Positions 41,725 to 51,923 of a stretch of DNA of 64,000 nucleotides are shown in pieces. A program made the position numbers and the translations under genes. This stretch comes from Phytophthora sp. 'mugwort'. Its lineage: Eukaryota; Oomycota; Peronosporomycetes; Peronosporales; Peronosporaceae. Numbering within the stretch: position 1 is the stretch's first letter; each line of letters starts with the position of its first letter. The notes under the pieces are model-generated. The model searched no databases. It was not told the origin of the DNA and was given only the letters and a program-made list of their open reading frames with translations. The stretch lies in the NCBI GenBank assembly GCA_033558025.1, contig JAUCEF010000016.1, positions 372,001 to 436,000 on the forward strand, written 5' to 3'.

Positions 41725-41806
41725 GTTAGCTCAGAGAGCTCAGCTGGTTAAACATCGAGTGTCGGGCGGAAGCGGCCAAGGATCAATTTCCTGGGCCCGA
41801 CCAGAC
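41725..41806 (+). repeat. tRNA-like / SINE-like unit
   Basis: GAGCTCAGCTGG fits 11 of 12 positions of the polymerase III A box, and GGATCAATTTCC about 50 nt later resembles a weak B box. The unit ends GGGCCCGACCAGAC (41793-41806), a 14-mer that also ends another A-box-like unit at 59539-59552. The anticodon region is not interpretable and no acceptor stem forms, so it is more like a SINE head than a tRNA gene. Confidence 0.45.
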
Positions 41807-41894
41807 CTTTCGGATGATGGTTGGGGGTTTGGCCGCGGAGGTTGGGATATCTAGTCTTGTGACTGGACTGGTGGTCTTGGGGGCTACTGGGCGC

Positions 41895-42060
41895 CGTCTC
41901 ATGGGCTGTAGGCCTGGAAGCACGGTTAGACCCGGTAGTTCTTGAGACTGCTTGACCGGGGACTTCAGTAGGAGAGATGCGGGTCGTGGTCTAGAGGAAT
42001 AAAGCCTCCCAGTCGTCGTCTCATGGGCTTGTAGGCCTGGTAGTACGCGCGGCTCGGGAG
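41895..42060. repeat. Imperfect direct repeat, about 120-bp period
   Basis: The block CGTCTCATGGGCTGTAGGCC (about 41894) recurs as CGTCTCATGGGCTTGTAGGCC about 120 bp later (from about 42018), with similarity in neighbouring bases (GGTAG). It lies downstream of the tRNA-like unit and could be part of the same retroposon body. Confidence 0.4.
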
Positions 42061-42319
42061 TTTGGCGCCGCTCTAGACCTCGATCCAAAGAGTAGTCTAG
42101 TGATGTCGTGCATGCCCTAACACGCGTAAGCGTATGTAGCGTGTCGAGTTCTTCACCCGCCTGTCCGACAACGTGGGGCCCCGCCTGGGTTCAAAAATCC
42201 ACCCCGCCTTCGGGTACAGCAGACTGTACATGTATGATGGAACAAACAGTCTATTAGAGCCAAAGGGCACGTGGGTCTGTTGATCAAGACCGGGGTTAAA
42301 TTGGTGCGAACCCTAGTGC

Positions 42320-42409
42320 GTAAGTGGAATGATCTGAATGCGTGAGCAAACATAGCTATCTCTTGACCGGATAGCTATGTTGCTCACGCATTCGGAGCAT
42401 TTCACTTAC
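42320..42409. repeat. Long foldback hairpin (about 40-bp arms)
   Basis: The left arm 42320-42360 begins GTAAGTGGAATGATCTGAAT and the right arm 42370-42409 ends ATTCGGAGCATTTCACTTAC; they pair along nearly their whole length with a few mismatches and one bulge. The loop is 9 nt (TCTTGACCG). This is either a small foldback/MITE-like element or two terminal repeats brought together by an internal deletion. Confidence 0.8.
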
Positions 42410-43348
42410 AGAGATGTTGGACGCATGGTCGGGAGACCGAAAAATACTTCTGGCAGTCCCGACGTGCCTTCTTGACGAAATTCCTGGCCTATTCCACGGG
42501 CTCGACTTCCCGCTCTGCTCTCCAGACCTAAACTCGGGATAAACGATACGCAGACTTGCCTTGGCGCACAGCGGGACGAAGTGTATCTGGCCTGGTGCTT
42601 CCTGTACATATACGACCTGTACTGGGGATTCCAACGGGGTCCTCACATTCTTGGGACCGGCGTTCGTGCACGGCGCACGAGTCGGCGGCTTGGGCGGATT
42701 AAGCAGGAACTACTATGGTGCGGAGCAATCGACGCTCTGTCGACAAGTCTCCCACCCCGGGATACCTTGTGGAATGCTCTCATTTCGGAGTCGCACACTG
42801 TGCTGCCTCCCGTGGCGCGCGCAGCGGAGACCCCCCCCCATTTATCTTGGTCCCACTGTGGGGAAGTGGGAAGTGAGGTACTGTACATTTAGACGAGCAG
42901 GGCTGTATCGATGATTCCAGATTGCGCAGTCTTTCCGAGTGATCAATTTCAGTGGCGAGAACAAATTGTCGCTGTTGGATTTCTTTTGGACTGATATGTT
43001 TGTTCATCAGGCAGCGTCAGCGATGTAATTGATGCTTCCGCGAAATAGAATATTGCAGCGGGCTGTAATAGCCTCAGCGTTAGCGGGAGACACAGACTCA
43101 CCAAAGAGGCTTGGTTATTATGACGGGGCACACAACACCCTGCGCACAGAAAGTATATATGCTTCTTAGGTCGACGTGGAGATGGCGGGCAACCTGCCAA
43201 ATGCTCTGTGAGAACAACGACCGTAGCGCAAGAGCTCTGTGTGTGTGTTTTTTTTTTTGTCGATGGTTTTCAACTGTGCGAGTCAAAGTGTGAGACCCAC
43301 ATTTCATCGCACATGATTGGTCGATAACCGAATTTAAGTGGGATAGGA
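42410..43348. other. No identifiable gene
   Basis: Both strands have open frames of 80-117 codons (42356-42646 minus; 42561-42914 plus; 42949-43200 minus), none recognisable. Contains a C-run (42831-42839) and a T-run (43250-43258). Probably transposon debris. Confidence 0.3.
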
Positions 43349-43700
43349 TGTAACGGAGTTACATAAAGAGTAACATGTCACTTTCAGAGGTGCCATGTGA
43401 TGTGGACAACACCACTGGCAGCCCGAGCAACATTACGGGTACGCTGCACCAGGGGCTCTTAGAGCCACCCAACTGGCAGCTATCTCGGTTTCATTAAATG
43501 TAACTTACAGTTTGTATTACAAAGCCAAGCTAAATCACCTATAAATACATTCAGTCTTAAATCTACCTTTTTTTGGTATCTAGTCCTCGGCAGCCCAGGG
43601 GTCTTGTAAACCGCCGTTCACTGAGAAGTTTTATACTCTCTGCTGCACACTTCCTTCGCAAGGTACTGTGTGACCCCGTCGCACAGCAGTGTCAGTATTT
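43349..43700 (+). repeat. Ty3/gypsy-type LTR (solo or partial)
   Basis: Starts TGTAACGGAGTTACATAAAG, a terminal pattern of oomycete gypsy LTRs. It contains a core promoter CACCTATAAATACATTCAG at about 43537-43555, almost identical to that in the fragment at 31.3 kb. The right end is not certain; TGTGTGACCCCGTCGCACA near 43665-43685 is a candidate. No internal element sequence follows on either side, suggesting a solo LTR, but a target duplication was not found. Confidence 0.5.
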
Positions 43701-44009
43701 GAAGTCTTAGAAGCATTACCTGTTTGGGGGAATTGACTTCTGGTAGAGGACTTGTAGTGTGACGTGTTGGAATAGGCTCAGTTCAATGAACTGTAAGTCG
43801 GTCACATTCACTCAAAGCGATCGAAGTGACAAACTGTCAGCAAGATAGAAATAGGGTCGTGGATTGTCCGTGCATTGATATAATATTACAGCTGATGTTG
43901 TTTTTATTATCGATTTTGGCCAAACGGGGGTCACCTATCTCGAGATAGCGGGTACGAAATTGCGATGAGGTCCAATATACCAAACGGACAAGTCCAAACG
44001 GATTCAAAG

Positions 44010-45170
44010 GAATAGGTTGTTTTACCAGCTTTGCCCGTTTCGGAGAGAGCTCTCTGTTTTTGCCGTATTTCAACGCTATAAATGGATGGTCTGTGCCTCC
44101 TCTCGTGCTAGCATCAGGCTGTTTCGAGCTCACTTACATATTTGCAGCTTTGCTGTGACCTACAGTGATGAATTTCGCTGGTGTGTCGTGGCTCTGATGC
44201 ATATCTACAACATCTTAAACGTGTACGTCTCGACGATTTTGGCTCAAAGCAGCGAACAGTTCGACGCTGGTACGAGCTATCCCTTAAGAAGAGGATCTTC
44301 GACTACCAAAATCGACGTGAAAGAGTTCCGGTGGCCTCCAGAAGTTATTTCCGCGGTAAGAGCCTACGTATTAGTCCACCTGATATTCTATATTGAGGAG
44401 TTGAGAGATTTTGTGACCAAAAACTACCAAGCAATTATGACTGTTTCGACATTGACAATATGTAAGTACTATAATTTGATCTCAACCTCAGCAAGAAGGT
44501 GCTCTCCAAAGCCTCCCAAGAGGCCCTACCTGCTGAATTTGAAGTGTATCATGCGAAGCTGCTTCCAATTTTCTTGTTTGCTGGGCAGCTTGTTTCTTTT
44601 TTTCTGGATAAAAATGCAAAATATGGCCGACATGTTCAGCGACGCTATGTCTGGTCAAAGGGAAATACGCGAACAGTTGCCAAGCTGCATTTCTCGGACG
44701 AAAGCTCCTCTCCATTGTTGCAGAAGTCATTGTGCATGGTTGTTTGTGTGGTATTGAACTGAAGGTACGTTTACGAGAGAGAAATTTAACGATGCTTTCG
44801 TAAAGCACGTTATCCCACGGCAAAATCTCTGGCCTATTCCACGTTCTATTGTCCTCACGGACATTGCTAAGATACATACGCCTATCCTAAACTACAAGAT
44901 GTCATTCACCACTTTGGAGCTCGACCGATTTTCCTTCCACCCTATTGTCCTCACCTTAATCTGATTGAACCTTGCTTCGGACTGCTCAAACGCTGCTGTC
45001 AAATGAATGCTTTTTGCTTCTCCAATTATACCCCGATCGCGTCCTGGATGGTGCCATGCGGGCATGCACAGATCGTTAAGACAAATACTGCTACGGTACA
45101 TTTCATCATAGCAGGGTTCCGATACCAAACCTTTGATCGCCTTAACAAATAGCAATGCCACTGAGTAGAT
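44010..45170 (+). pseudogene. IS630/Tc1-type DDE transposase relic 2
   Basis: Plus-strand relic. A helix-turn-helix region is visible ('GSKQRTVRRWYELSLKK', 44181-44396) and, in an overlapping frame, 'RWPPEVISAVRAYVLVHLIF' and 'YIEELRDFVTKNYQAIMTVS'. Next, 'SKASQEALPAEFEVYHAKLL' and 'FFLDKNAKYGRHVQRRYVWS' give the first catalytic Asp. Further on, 'FNDAFVKHVIPRQNLWPIPR' and 'IVLTDIAKIH' give the second Asp, and 'HLNLIEPCFGLLKRC' gives the Glu. Frame changes occur near 44340, 44500, 44700, 44900. It differs in sequence from the Tc1-like element at 19.5-20.8 kb. Terminal repeats not found. Confidence 0.75.
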
Positions 45171-45242
45171 TGAACAACGGAATACATGTCATTTCATGCC
45201 TTTCACCTTACATATTTTTGCTCTGCTTCTTGGTTTCTTCTG

Positions 45243-45983
45243 CTAGTTCATGGGATCGTCTTCCGCGTGGTCATCATCATCCATCTGTGCGTTGGTCGGC
45301 TGCTCAGGTGAACTCGTGAAATATATCTCTAGCAAAACAATGGCGATCAGGGACACCAAGCGTCCGGCGAGCGAGTGGATATCGACTTCTAATGACATCC
45401 ATAACCGGCTTGGCTTGAACGGTCGCTGTCTGTGACGTTTCTTCTTCAGCTTGCTCAAGTCGTCCCACGTGTCATACCGACGGCCTAAATCCATACCTAG
45501 CGCCGTAGTGTTGTCTGCGGGGACCTCAAACGGGGCCGATTCCAGCCTCCATGAACCATGTCAAGAGGATGAGAGGTTATCGCCCCAAACTGCACGGTGC
45601 TCGCTGCTTTGTAAACCATTCTCTGCTTGCGTTCGAGTCTGTTCGACCATTCGTGCAGTGGCGCGGAGAAAATGTTCAAGTTATGCGGCGCGATGAACGT
45701 ACAAGAAAGCTTCACATCGAAAGTCGCCAAGCGGGCGAATATCATCAGTAGTCAGCTGTTTCCACCGGCGTTGAAGTGTTGGCACGAATTTATCTGGTGT
45801 CAGCTGAATAAACGTGACCTGGGTATCGTTCTTGGCGCACCTGGGGTAGATAAAAGCGTTTTCTGGAAGTTCTACGCACTTTTGAGGTGCTTCACGCTTG
45901 CCATGAGTGTTGCGTACTTTGCCATGCTCTTTCCTTAAATTCATCATTGTTTCGCCGATATCAACTCCACGTCGTTCTTCCAA
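45243..45983 (-). pseudogene. Unassigned decayed frame
   Basis: Three consecutive minus frames (45681-45983, 45497-45745, 45243-45494) can be read as one protein with few breaks ('VTFIQLTPDKFVPTLQRRWK', 'CEAFLYVHRAA', 'RRYDTWDDLSKLKKKRHRQR'), ending in an acidic tail. I do not recognise the family. The surroundings suggest a transposon protein. Confidence 0.3.
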
Positions 45984-46177
45984 ACGCCACGATCGCGCAT
46001 CAGCGGTTCCCCAACTCGTATGATCAGATCAGCATCTGCCTTGTAAGGAAAGGGGGAGGCCCTTTATTAGGAGGTGCTAAGGCTTCGACAACCCAAGGCG
46101 CATCATCCTACGCATGCTCTCCTGGTGCCAGAGCGTCTTGTGCCAATTTTGGGAGAGGAGACTGCCTTATATCTTGG

Positions 46178-46747
46178 TTAGGCTCCATAATTGTAGCAAA
46201 AATGACGCGAGTTAGTAAGTGACAACAACTGACACGAAAAGAGCGAATAAAAAAATATTCGCTGGTCGGCGAGTTTATTTGATTGTCTGACGGTATAGCA
46301 GCAAAGCATCATTGCAGACATTTCAGTTTGATTAAGGCAGGAGGGATCGAAAGCTTCATAGAACTTATTCCGTACGTTATTAGATATAGATGACAGCCGC
46401 CGGCTCATCCTCGCCTCAATGCTGTGGCTGTAGTAGTCGTAGTTGTTTTCCAAAGCTCTTTTTCTCTTCAAGGTCTTACGATGCAGCTCATAGACACGTG
46501 GAAGCGGATTCTGCATCCAAAAGCACGGCACACACACCATTAATGGCATATTAGCGAGGCATGTTATTATCCATATCCAATCTTGTAGATCAGCCCACCT
46601 CTTAGAGCAGCAGACTGACGTCTTACCTAGCGGATTTATTGCAAGCCCTGCTCCCCAACTGCAATCCTGGTAACCATACACAGAAGAGCATGCGAGGAGC
46701 CAGAACAGACCGTACAGCAGGTTGGTAGTTCCGTACCGGGTTTTCAA
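46178..46747 (-). CDS. Unassigned ORF with hydrophobic segments (doubtful)
   Basis: An open frame of 189 codons without ATG at its left-most open position. Hydrophobic stretches ('LLYGLFWLLACSSVYGY', 'WIWIITCLANMPLMVCVPCF') suggest membrane segments, followed by a basic Arg/Lys-rich part. No family recognised. It ends about 150 bp from the left target site duplication of the copia element. Confidence 0.25.
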   Translation of the reverse strand: MKTRYGTTNLLYGLFWLLACSSVYGYQDCSWGAGLAINPLGKTSVCCSKRWADLQDWIWIITCLANMPLMVCVPCFWMQNPLPRVYELHRKTLKRKRALENNYDYYSHSIEARMSRRLSSISNNVRNKFYEAFDPSCLNQTEMSAMMLCCYTVRQSNKLADQRIFFYSLFSCQLLSLTNSRHFCYNYGA

Positions 46748-46893
46748 GTGCTGAACATTCTTTCTTGTCTGGCCGTAGGGATAGCTTCCGGGCCATTGGG
46801 GTGGAGTGCACCGCGGTGGTGCTCAGCATAGCTCGAACTGCAGTACATGTCATCCGTCAAACCGCTGCGGAGGTTTCTCCTCCCCGCCTAACG

Positions 46894-46898
46894 CTTCT
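46894..46898. repeat. Target site duplication, left (copia)
   Basis: CTTCT directly before the left LTR; an identical pentamer follows the right LTR at 53950-53954. Confidence 0.85.
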
Positions 46899-47005
46899 TG
46901 TTACGGTGAAGCTTGAGTAGTAGGAGGCAAATGTCAAAGTGAGTAGATTAAAATGCTTACCCTTGTCCGCTTACTGTCTACTCCTGTTGTCCTCTCTGAA
47001 TCACC
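46899..47005 (-). repeat. Copia 3' LTR, outer part (before insertion)
   Basis: Aligns along its whole length with 53737-53845 of the intact right LTR (shared words such as GTAGTAGGA, GCAAATG, AAAATGCTTA, CCGCTTA). The similarity stops after CTCTGAATCACC, where gypsy sequence begins. Confidence 0.85.
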
Positions 47006-47009
47006 TATC

Positions 47010-47565
47010 GTGACATTTGCTTTAAGAGCGCAACATCACATTATGACGGGACTATCTCCGAGCGAAGCGGCGTTCTGGAGAGATATGTTCTTTGATTATC
47101 CAGTGAAGGTGGACTGGCAGCAACAGCAAAAGCAAAGACGCTCAAATGGTCAAGACGAATGCCCGAGAAAATGAAGACCGTCTTGGGCATGAATACAAGC
47201 CAGATGATTTAACTATGGTGGCCTGAAATGAGCAACGTGCCCCGAAGTTGCAGGAGTTGTATGATGGACCATTCCGCATCATCAGTGCTCGCAGTGACAG
47301 CAACTTGGTTGTCGACAAAACAAAGACTACGAAAGTATCCACATGCGGCGAGCCAAGTCCTTCAAGATGCCCACCATGGGGGAAGATGTTGTGCAAGGGT
47401 GAGGGTCAGCTGAACGGCTATCTCGTAGTTAAGACATCCCCGAAGTCGGGGAAAGTGATCAAGACGGGAACGACAGTTAAGGAGGAATCCGAGAATGCAA
47501 AGATAGCGAAGCTAACAATGATAGCGTCAGTCTTGAATATGACTTCTGAAGGTTATAGCGATTGA
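47010..47565 (+). pseudogene. Gypsy 3 integrase, C-terminal part
   Basis: Begins inside the integrase core end: 'ALRAQHHIMTGLSPSEAAFW' and 'FFDYPVKVDWQQQQKQRRSN' correspond to the segment after the catalytic Glu. Then 'LQELYDGPFRIISARSDSNL' gives the C-terminal SH3-like domain. The expected tail 'KVHMRRAKSFKMPTMGED' is readable in another frame near 47335. The frame then stops at 47565, only 21 nt before the gag frame. Frameshifts near 47175 and 47240. Confidence 0.75.
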
Positions 47566-47586
47566 AATTTCAATTCGCTCTTCACA

Positions 47587-48430
47587 ATGGAGAAACAAGA
47601 GGAAGCGTGTCGACCGGCTGCGCGCTTCAATTCCCAGGGAAGATTTAAGGGAGTCAAAGAGGTGCGACCTTTTTCCGGAGGTATCTGGAAGGAGTGTCTT
47701 CAGTTCCAACAGGAGATCGATCGGCTATACATCTTCTTGGGAATGGATACGTCGCTGGAGTCGTCGAGGGCCCTGCCGGAAGTTATTGATCAGCTTCTCG
47801 TGGGAAGAGACTTGACCAGTTCAATAGTGAAGTGATGAGAGGCGCAATGGCGCGATGTTAGTAATAACAATTATTACAGTGAACACTTTGACGGACCGTC
47901 ATTGCCCCTTGGGAACCTGTGATGAACTGCATGGAGAGATTAAGACGCTGCGCAAAGACGAAATTAGAGTGTAGAGCAATACGAACGCAGTTGCAGGAAT
48001 TGGTGCAGTTGGAGCGTTGGTTATCCGACGAAAATGGCTCCAAGATGAGTGCAGCGGAGCAGTGCAAATATTTCAGATCGGGAATGCCTCGGAGTTGGCA
48101 AACGCAAGTAGTACCGCAGCAGGCTCGCTGGACTAATCTTGATGAGCTGCGAGAGCGGCACTGCAGTGTGAACGAGTGGAGCAAGGAGCTACGAGAAGGA
48201 CGTGAAAGCTCGGGGGGAAAAGAGGATTTCGGATAATAAGGTGAATAATGGAGAACCCAAGCGAAACAAGGGCAGTAATGGGGCGAGGGGCGGATAATTA
48301 TAAACGGAAGCGGGATGACAAAGAGGGATGTTCATTTTGCTGAGAACGGGGAAATGTATGGAAGAACCATGGTACAAATGAATGTTTTCGGAATCCAGCT
48401 TCCCCATGCTATAAATCCCGGGCGAACCGG
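47587..48430 (+). pseudogene. Gypsy 3 gag
   Basis: The frame 47587-47835 starts 'MEKQEEACRPAARFNSQGRF'. After a break, 47919-48236 reads 'ELVQLERWLSDENGSKMSAA' and 'FRSGMPRSWQTQVVPQQARW', a capsid-like region. A knuckle of the type C-x2-C...H-x4-C is visible near 48328-48385 ('CSFC', then 'NHGTNEC') with an in-frame TGA directly after the second Cys. Assignment to gag rests on position and the knuckle. Confidence 0.6.
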
Positions 48431-48551
48431 GATCAGGGGGTAATGAACCAGCAGAACCGAAGGGCGGGCGGCCACCTTGGATTAGTGCTACAGCCGCACC
48501 AATTACTTCTACAGCTAGCAGGCAAAGTGAAGTCGCTGATCCACTTTCGTA

Positions 48552-48938
48552 TTGGGTCCCCCGAGCAAGAAAGGTGATCAGGCCGCAGCAACTAAAGTGG
48601 TGTCTTCAGGAGATTCAACTGGACCGGTGTTGCGAACCCAAGTGACTCTCAAGTACCCCTTGAGCAAGCGAAGATATAGAGCTCTGTGGATACAAGAAGT
48701 ACGAGATCAATGGTGTCGAAAAAAATGGTGTGTCTTGGCGCACGCCACAGCGTGGACAGGAGGTGTATCGAAATGTAACGCTGAACTCCAGCCGGCATTG
48801 GGTTCGATAGAACTTCCCTTTGTGTTACCAGGATTTACGGACAAGCGCTATTGTTTGCAGGATTTTATGATTGCAGACAAACTACTGCACCCGCTCATAT
48901 TGGGCACGGACTTCTTACAAAGGCAAGGAGTGGTGTAG
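48552..48938 (+). pseudogene. Gypsy 3 protease region
   Basis: An open frame of 128 codons before RT. The C-terminal segment 'LPGFTDKRYCLQDFMIADKL' and 'LILGTDFLQRQGVV' matches the end of retroviral-type aspartic proteases. No D-S-G or D-T-G active-site motif is seen upstream, so the catalytic part is mutated or shifted in frame. Confidence 0.55.
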
Positions 48939-49975
48939 ACTATCAGTCCAAGACCATTCGTTGGAACGGGATGGAATTACCAATGCAAAATAAGCTGGAG
49001 CCAGAAAAGCGAATGGCGTTGACAGTACAAGATGCTGATGAGCGGACCCTCCATATTCTGGACGTGACTGGAAAGACGATTGATTTGGCAGCGTTACTAC
49101 CTAAAGACCATCCGATCGACACGCAAAAGGATCGGCTATGGGAATTGACCGAGTCTTTTCGACTGGCGTTCCTTGTTAGGTTAGGTACGTTGAAGATGAA
49201 GCCGTACAAGCTACCGGTGAAAGAAGGAAGAAAACCAAGTGTGCAAAAACCATATCCAATTCCGTTGATTCACAAAGAGAGCACCTTGCAAGAGGTGGAA
49301 AGATTGATGAAGTTGGGTATCATAGAACCGGACAAAGATTCACCTTGGGCTGCGCCTGCTTTCATTATCCAAAGAGAGATGGTACAGTCAGATTTTTGTT
49401 GGACTTTTGGCGGCTCAATCTCTGTCTGGAGCGCACTTATTATCCATTGCCCCGCATTCAGGATGTGATTCAGGAATTGCCCAGCCACCATTTGTGGCTG
49501 CATTGGATTTGGTAATGGGATTTTACAGCCGGGTGCTAGATGAAGGACGTCGACCATTTACAGCAATAGTGCTACCATGGGGGATGTATCAGTATTGCAG
49601 GTTGCTTATGGGCATTAGCACGGCGCCTGATGAATTCCACGCTGTGGTGCAACAGCTGCTAGGTGACCGGCCGTACGTGAGGGTATATATGGATGATGTT
49701 TTGGTGCTATCGAATACGGTGGAGGAACATCATCAGCGCATACGTGCGGTACGTCAGACGTTGCTGGATGTAGGTGTCGTGGTTCATTCGAAGAAGAGCA
49801 AGTTCTGTATGACAGAAGTGGAGTATTTAGGCTTCCAAATCAGCACAAAAGGGAAGAGGCCAATGCAAAATAAGGTCGAGGCAATTATACGTCTGGATCA
49901 ACCGATAGCATTCGCGGTCTCCGGCGCTTCATTGGAATGATAAACTATTACAAAGACATGTGGCGTGGACGATCC
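48935..49975 (+). pseudogene. Gypsy 3 reverse transcriptase
   Basis: The N-terminal part at 48851-49420 reads 'QKPYPIPLIHKESTLQEVER' and 'LGIIEPDKDSPWAAPAFIIQ'. After frameshifts near 49400-49500 the palm follows: 'LDLVMGFYSRVLDEGRRPFT', 'LMGISTAPDEFHAVVQQLLG', 'VRVYMDDVLVLSNTVEEHHQ' with intact Y-M-D-D (49686-49697). The end is 'VEYLGFQISTKG', then in another frame 'LRRFIGMINYYKDMW', where the homology stops at about 49965 and copia LTR resumes. Confidence 0.85.
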
Positions 49976-50077
49976 GATGGATATCTTGGTTGTCGACCAA
50001 TCAGAGCGCGTTCGGGATGAACCGTGCTCGCTGTCCACATACGTGAGCAAACCGTGCAAGAGCGGTGTACTTCAACA
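49976..50077 (-). repeat. Copia 3' LTR, inner part (after insertion)
   Basis: Resumes the LTR at GATGGATATCTTGG (right copy: GACGGATATTTTGG) and continues through CGACCAATCAGAGCGCG and CAAGAGCGGTGTACTTCAAC, ending CAACA at 50077. Together with 46899-47005 it reconstitutes an LTR of about 210 bp, like the 213-bp right copy. Confidence 0.85.
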
Positions 50078-50090
50078 CTCCCACTCACCG
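50078..50090 (-). other. Polypurine tract of copia element
   Basis: The minus strand reads GGTGAGTGGGAG immediately before the 3' LTR start TGTTGAAG. Confidence 0.65.
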
Positions 50091-50787
50091 CTACGGTACG
50101 GTGACCTTGACCTTGATTTCGTTCCAGTCAGGCAGGAACTTGATGGTCTTGGCTTCAAGCGCCTTGTTAGTATGTCGGCCAACGTTTTCTTGGTGTCAAC
50201 GTAGCTGACCGTAACCATTCCACGTTTAATGTTCTCTCTGATGAAGTGATGGCGAGTGTTCACGTGCTTGGTCCGAGCGTGATAGCCAGCGTTCTGCGCC
50301 AGAGCGATCGCGCTCTGGTCGGGCTTCCCAGATTGTTGTAGCCTTCCATGGTTCGGTTCCCATGTCCGTTAGCATTACACGCGTCCACAACACTTCTTGA
50401 ACGCACAGACTCAAAGCCATGTACTCAGCTTCAGCAGAGCTGAGAGCAACCCTTCGCTGAAACTTGGACTTGTAAACCCCCCGCGGCGTTCACGATCATC
50501 ACCATGACACCAGAGACGGAACGTCTGTCATCGAGGTTGGTACCCCAGTCAGCGCCCGAGTCCGCCTTGACCGTAACAGTACCCGTACCGCCTTGATAGG
50601 TGATTCCAGGCTGGCGTGCCGACTTGAGGTAGCATAACACACACTGCAGCATTCCAATGCTGCTGCCCGGGGTTCTCCAGGAACCGCGAGAGTTGTGTAA
50701 CCACGAATGCGATGTCCGGGCGAGTACATGCCGTGATGCAAGGCAGGCATCCGATAAGGGAACGTAACGGTACGGTCTCGACCGCAT
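50091..50787 (-). pseudogene. Copia RNase H domain
   Basis: Read leftward: 'VLCYLKSARQPGITYQGGTG', 'VKADSGADWGTNLDDRRSVS' (catalytic Asp region), then in the next frame 'MALSLCVQEVLWTRVMLTDM', and at 50072-50263 'NTRHHFIRENIKRGMVTVSY' and 'KKTLADILTRRL', the typical C-terminal A-D-I-L-T motif. Two frameshifts (near 50470 and 50300) break it. Confidence 0.85.
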
Positions 50788-51820
50788 TGCGTTCCGTTCT
50801 GCATCCGTTCCTGGCGACTGTATTTAGTCTTTTTCAGACCAGCCGCACACGGGTTGTCCACCGGCTTAGCGTTCTCCAGCCCAAACCGTTTCACCACATC
50901 ATCAATGTATCGTGTCTCCTTGATCATGAGCGTTCCAGCTGTCATTTCATGGTCGATCTCCATACCCAGGATAAATTTTGCCGGTCCAAGCTCCATCATC
51001 TTGAAGGCGTTCTTGAGCGCGTCCTTGACGTCACGGATCTCACCCCACAGACCGTCCATCTTCGCCGCAATGATCACATCGTCGACGTAGAGACATACGT
51101 AGATGAAACCGGTTTTTGAACGCTTAACATAGACAAACTGATCCGCACCACAGCTCTTGAGGCCGTTCACGAGGAACACCCGATGGATAGTCTTGTTCCA
51201 GGCACTTGCAGCTTGCTTCAGTCCGTAGATGGTCTTGTTCAGCTGACACTCATACTCCTGACCGTTCTCGATTCCGCAGGGTGCCTCCATATAGACGCGG
51301 TCCTTCAACTCGCTGTTGAGGAGCGCTGTCAGCGTCCAACTGTTCCATCCGGTACTCATGCGCGGCGCAGACTGAGTAAATGACTCGGATAAAGTTCATG
51401 TTGGCCACCGGAGAGTACGTCTCGAAGAAGTCTACTCCATACCGTCTGCTTGAACCCTTTCGCCACTGACCATGCCTTGCAGCGAGCGTATAACGCGACC
51501 GTGCTGGTCACGCTTCTTGGCAAAGATCCATCTGCACCCAATGGTACGGTTGATCGTTTCCTCGTGGAAATCAATGTGCAGGTACATTTCTGCTGGTGTG
51601 AGAGCAGCTCAGCGCTCATCGCTTCGCGCCCATTGCGCAGCGTCGTCACTAACCATTGCTGAGTATGCGTCACCGGTATGTCCGCTGTGTCACCAATGCT
51701 TGCAGCGAACGCGAGCTTCAGCGATAAGACCGTTCTCATCGATCCTGACACGCTTCGGAGACGGTGGTCCATCACATCAATGCGACTTCCGTTCTTCCTT
51801 AGCATCCGTTCCATCTTCAA
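50788..51820 (-). pseudogene. Copia reverse transcriptase
   Basis: The N-terminal part (51356-51820) is spread over several frames. The core is open from 51359 to about 50780: 'LNSELKDRVYMEAPCGIENG', 'LNKTIYGLKQAASAWNKTIH', then 'FIYVCLYVDDVIIAAKMDGL' with intact Y-V-D-D (codons at 51078-51089), and 'MMELGPAKFILGMEIDHEMT'. The catalytic site is intact, but frameshifts near 51360 and upstream of it disable the protein. Confidence 0.88.
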
Positions 51821-51923
51821 AAATGAACACTGGTTTGCCGGAACGTCTCGAACGGTCCATCCGGGGATGGGACACCACTCGATCGTCCTCTAGCACGGCC
51901 GGCTGTGCAAGGTACGGTGCCAG

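Larger units (their letters stand above)
47006..49975 (+). mobile_element. Circularly permuted Ty3/gypsy fragment inside copia LTR
   Basis: A plus-strand piece of a gypsy family different from elements 1 and 2. The order is integrase C-terminal third, gag, protease, reverse transcriptase; RNase H and the integrase N-terminal and core parts are absent, and no LTR lies between integrase and gag. Its ends fall inside coding domains (integrase at about 47010, RT connection at about 49965), exactly where the copia LTR alignment breaks and resumes. It was therefore not inserted by normal integrase action, which would leave LTR ends and a short target duplication. Confidence 0.8.

Noticed and set aside
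43344..43700. Complete solo LTR with target duplication
   Set aside because: The pentamer TAGGA before the LTR start was not found after any plausible right end, so only an LTR of uncertain right boundary is reported.
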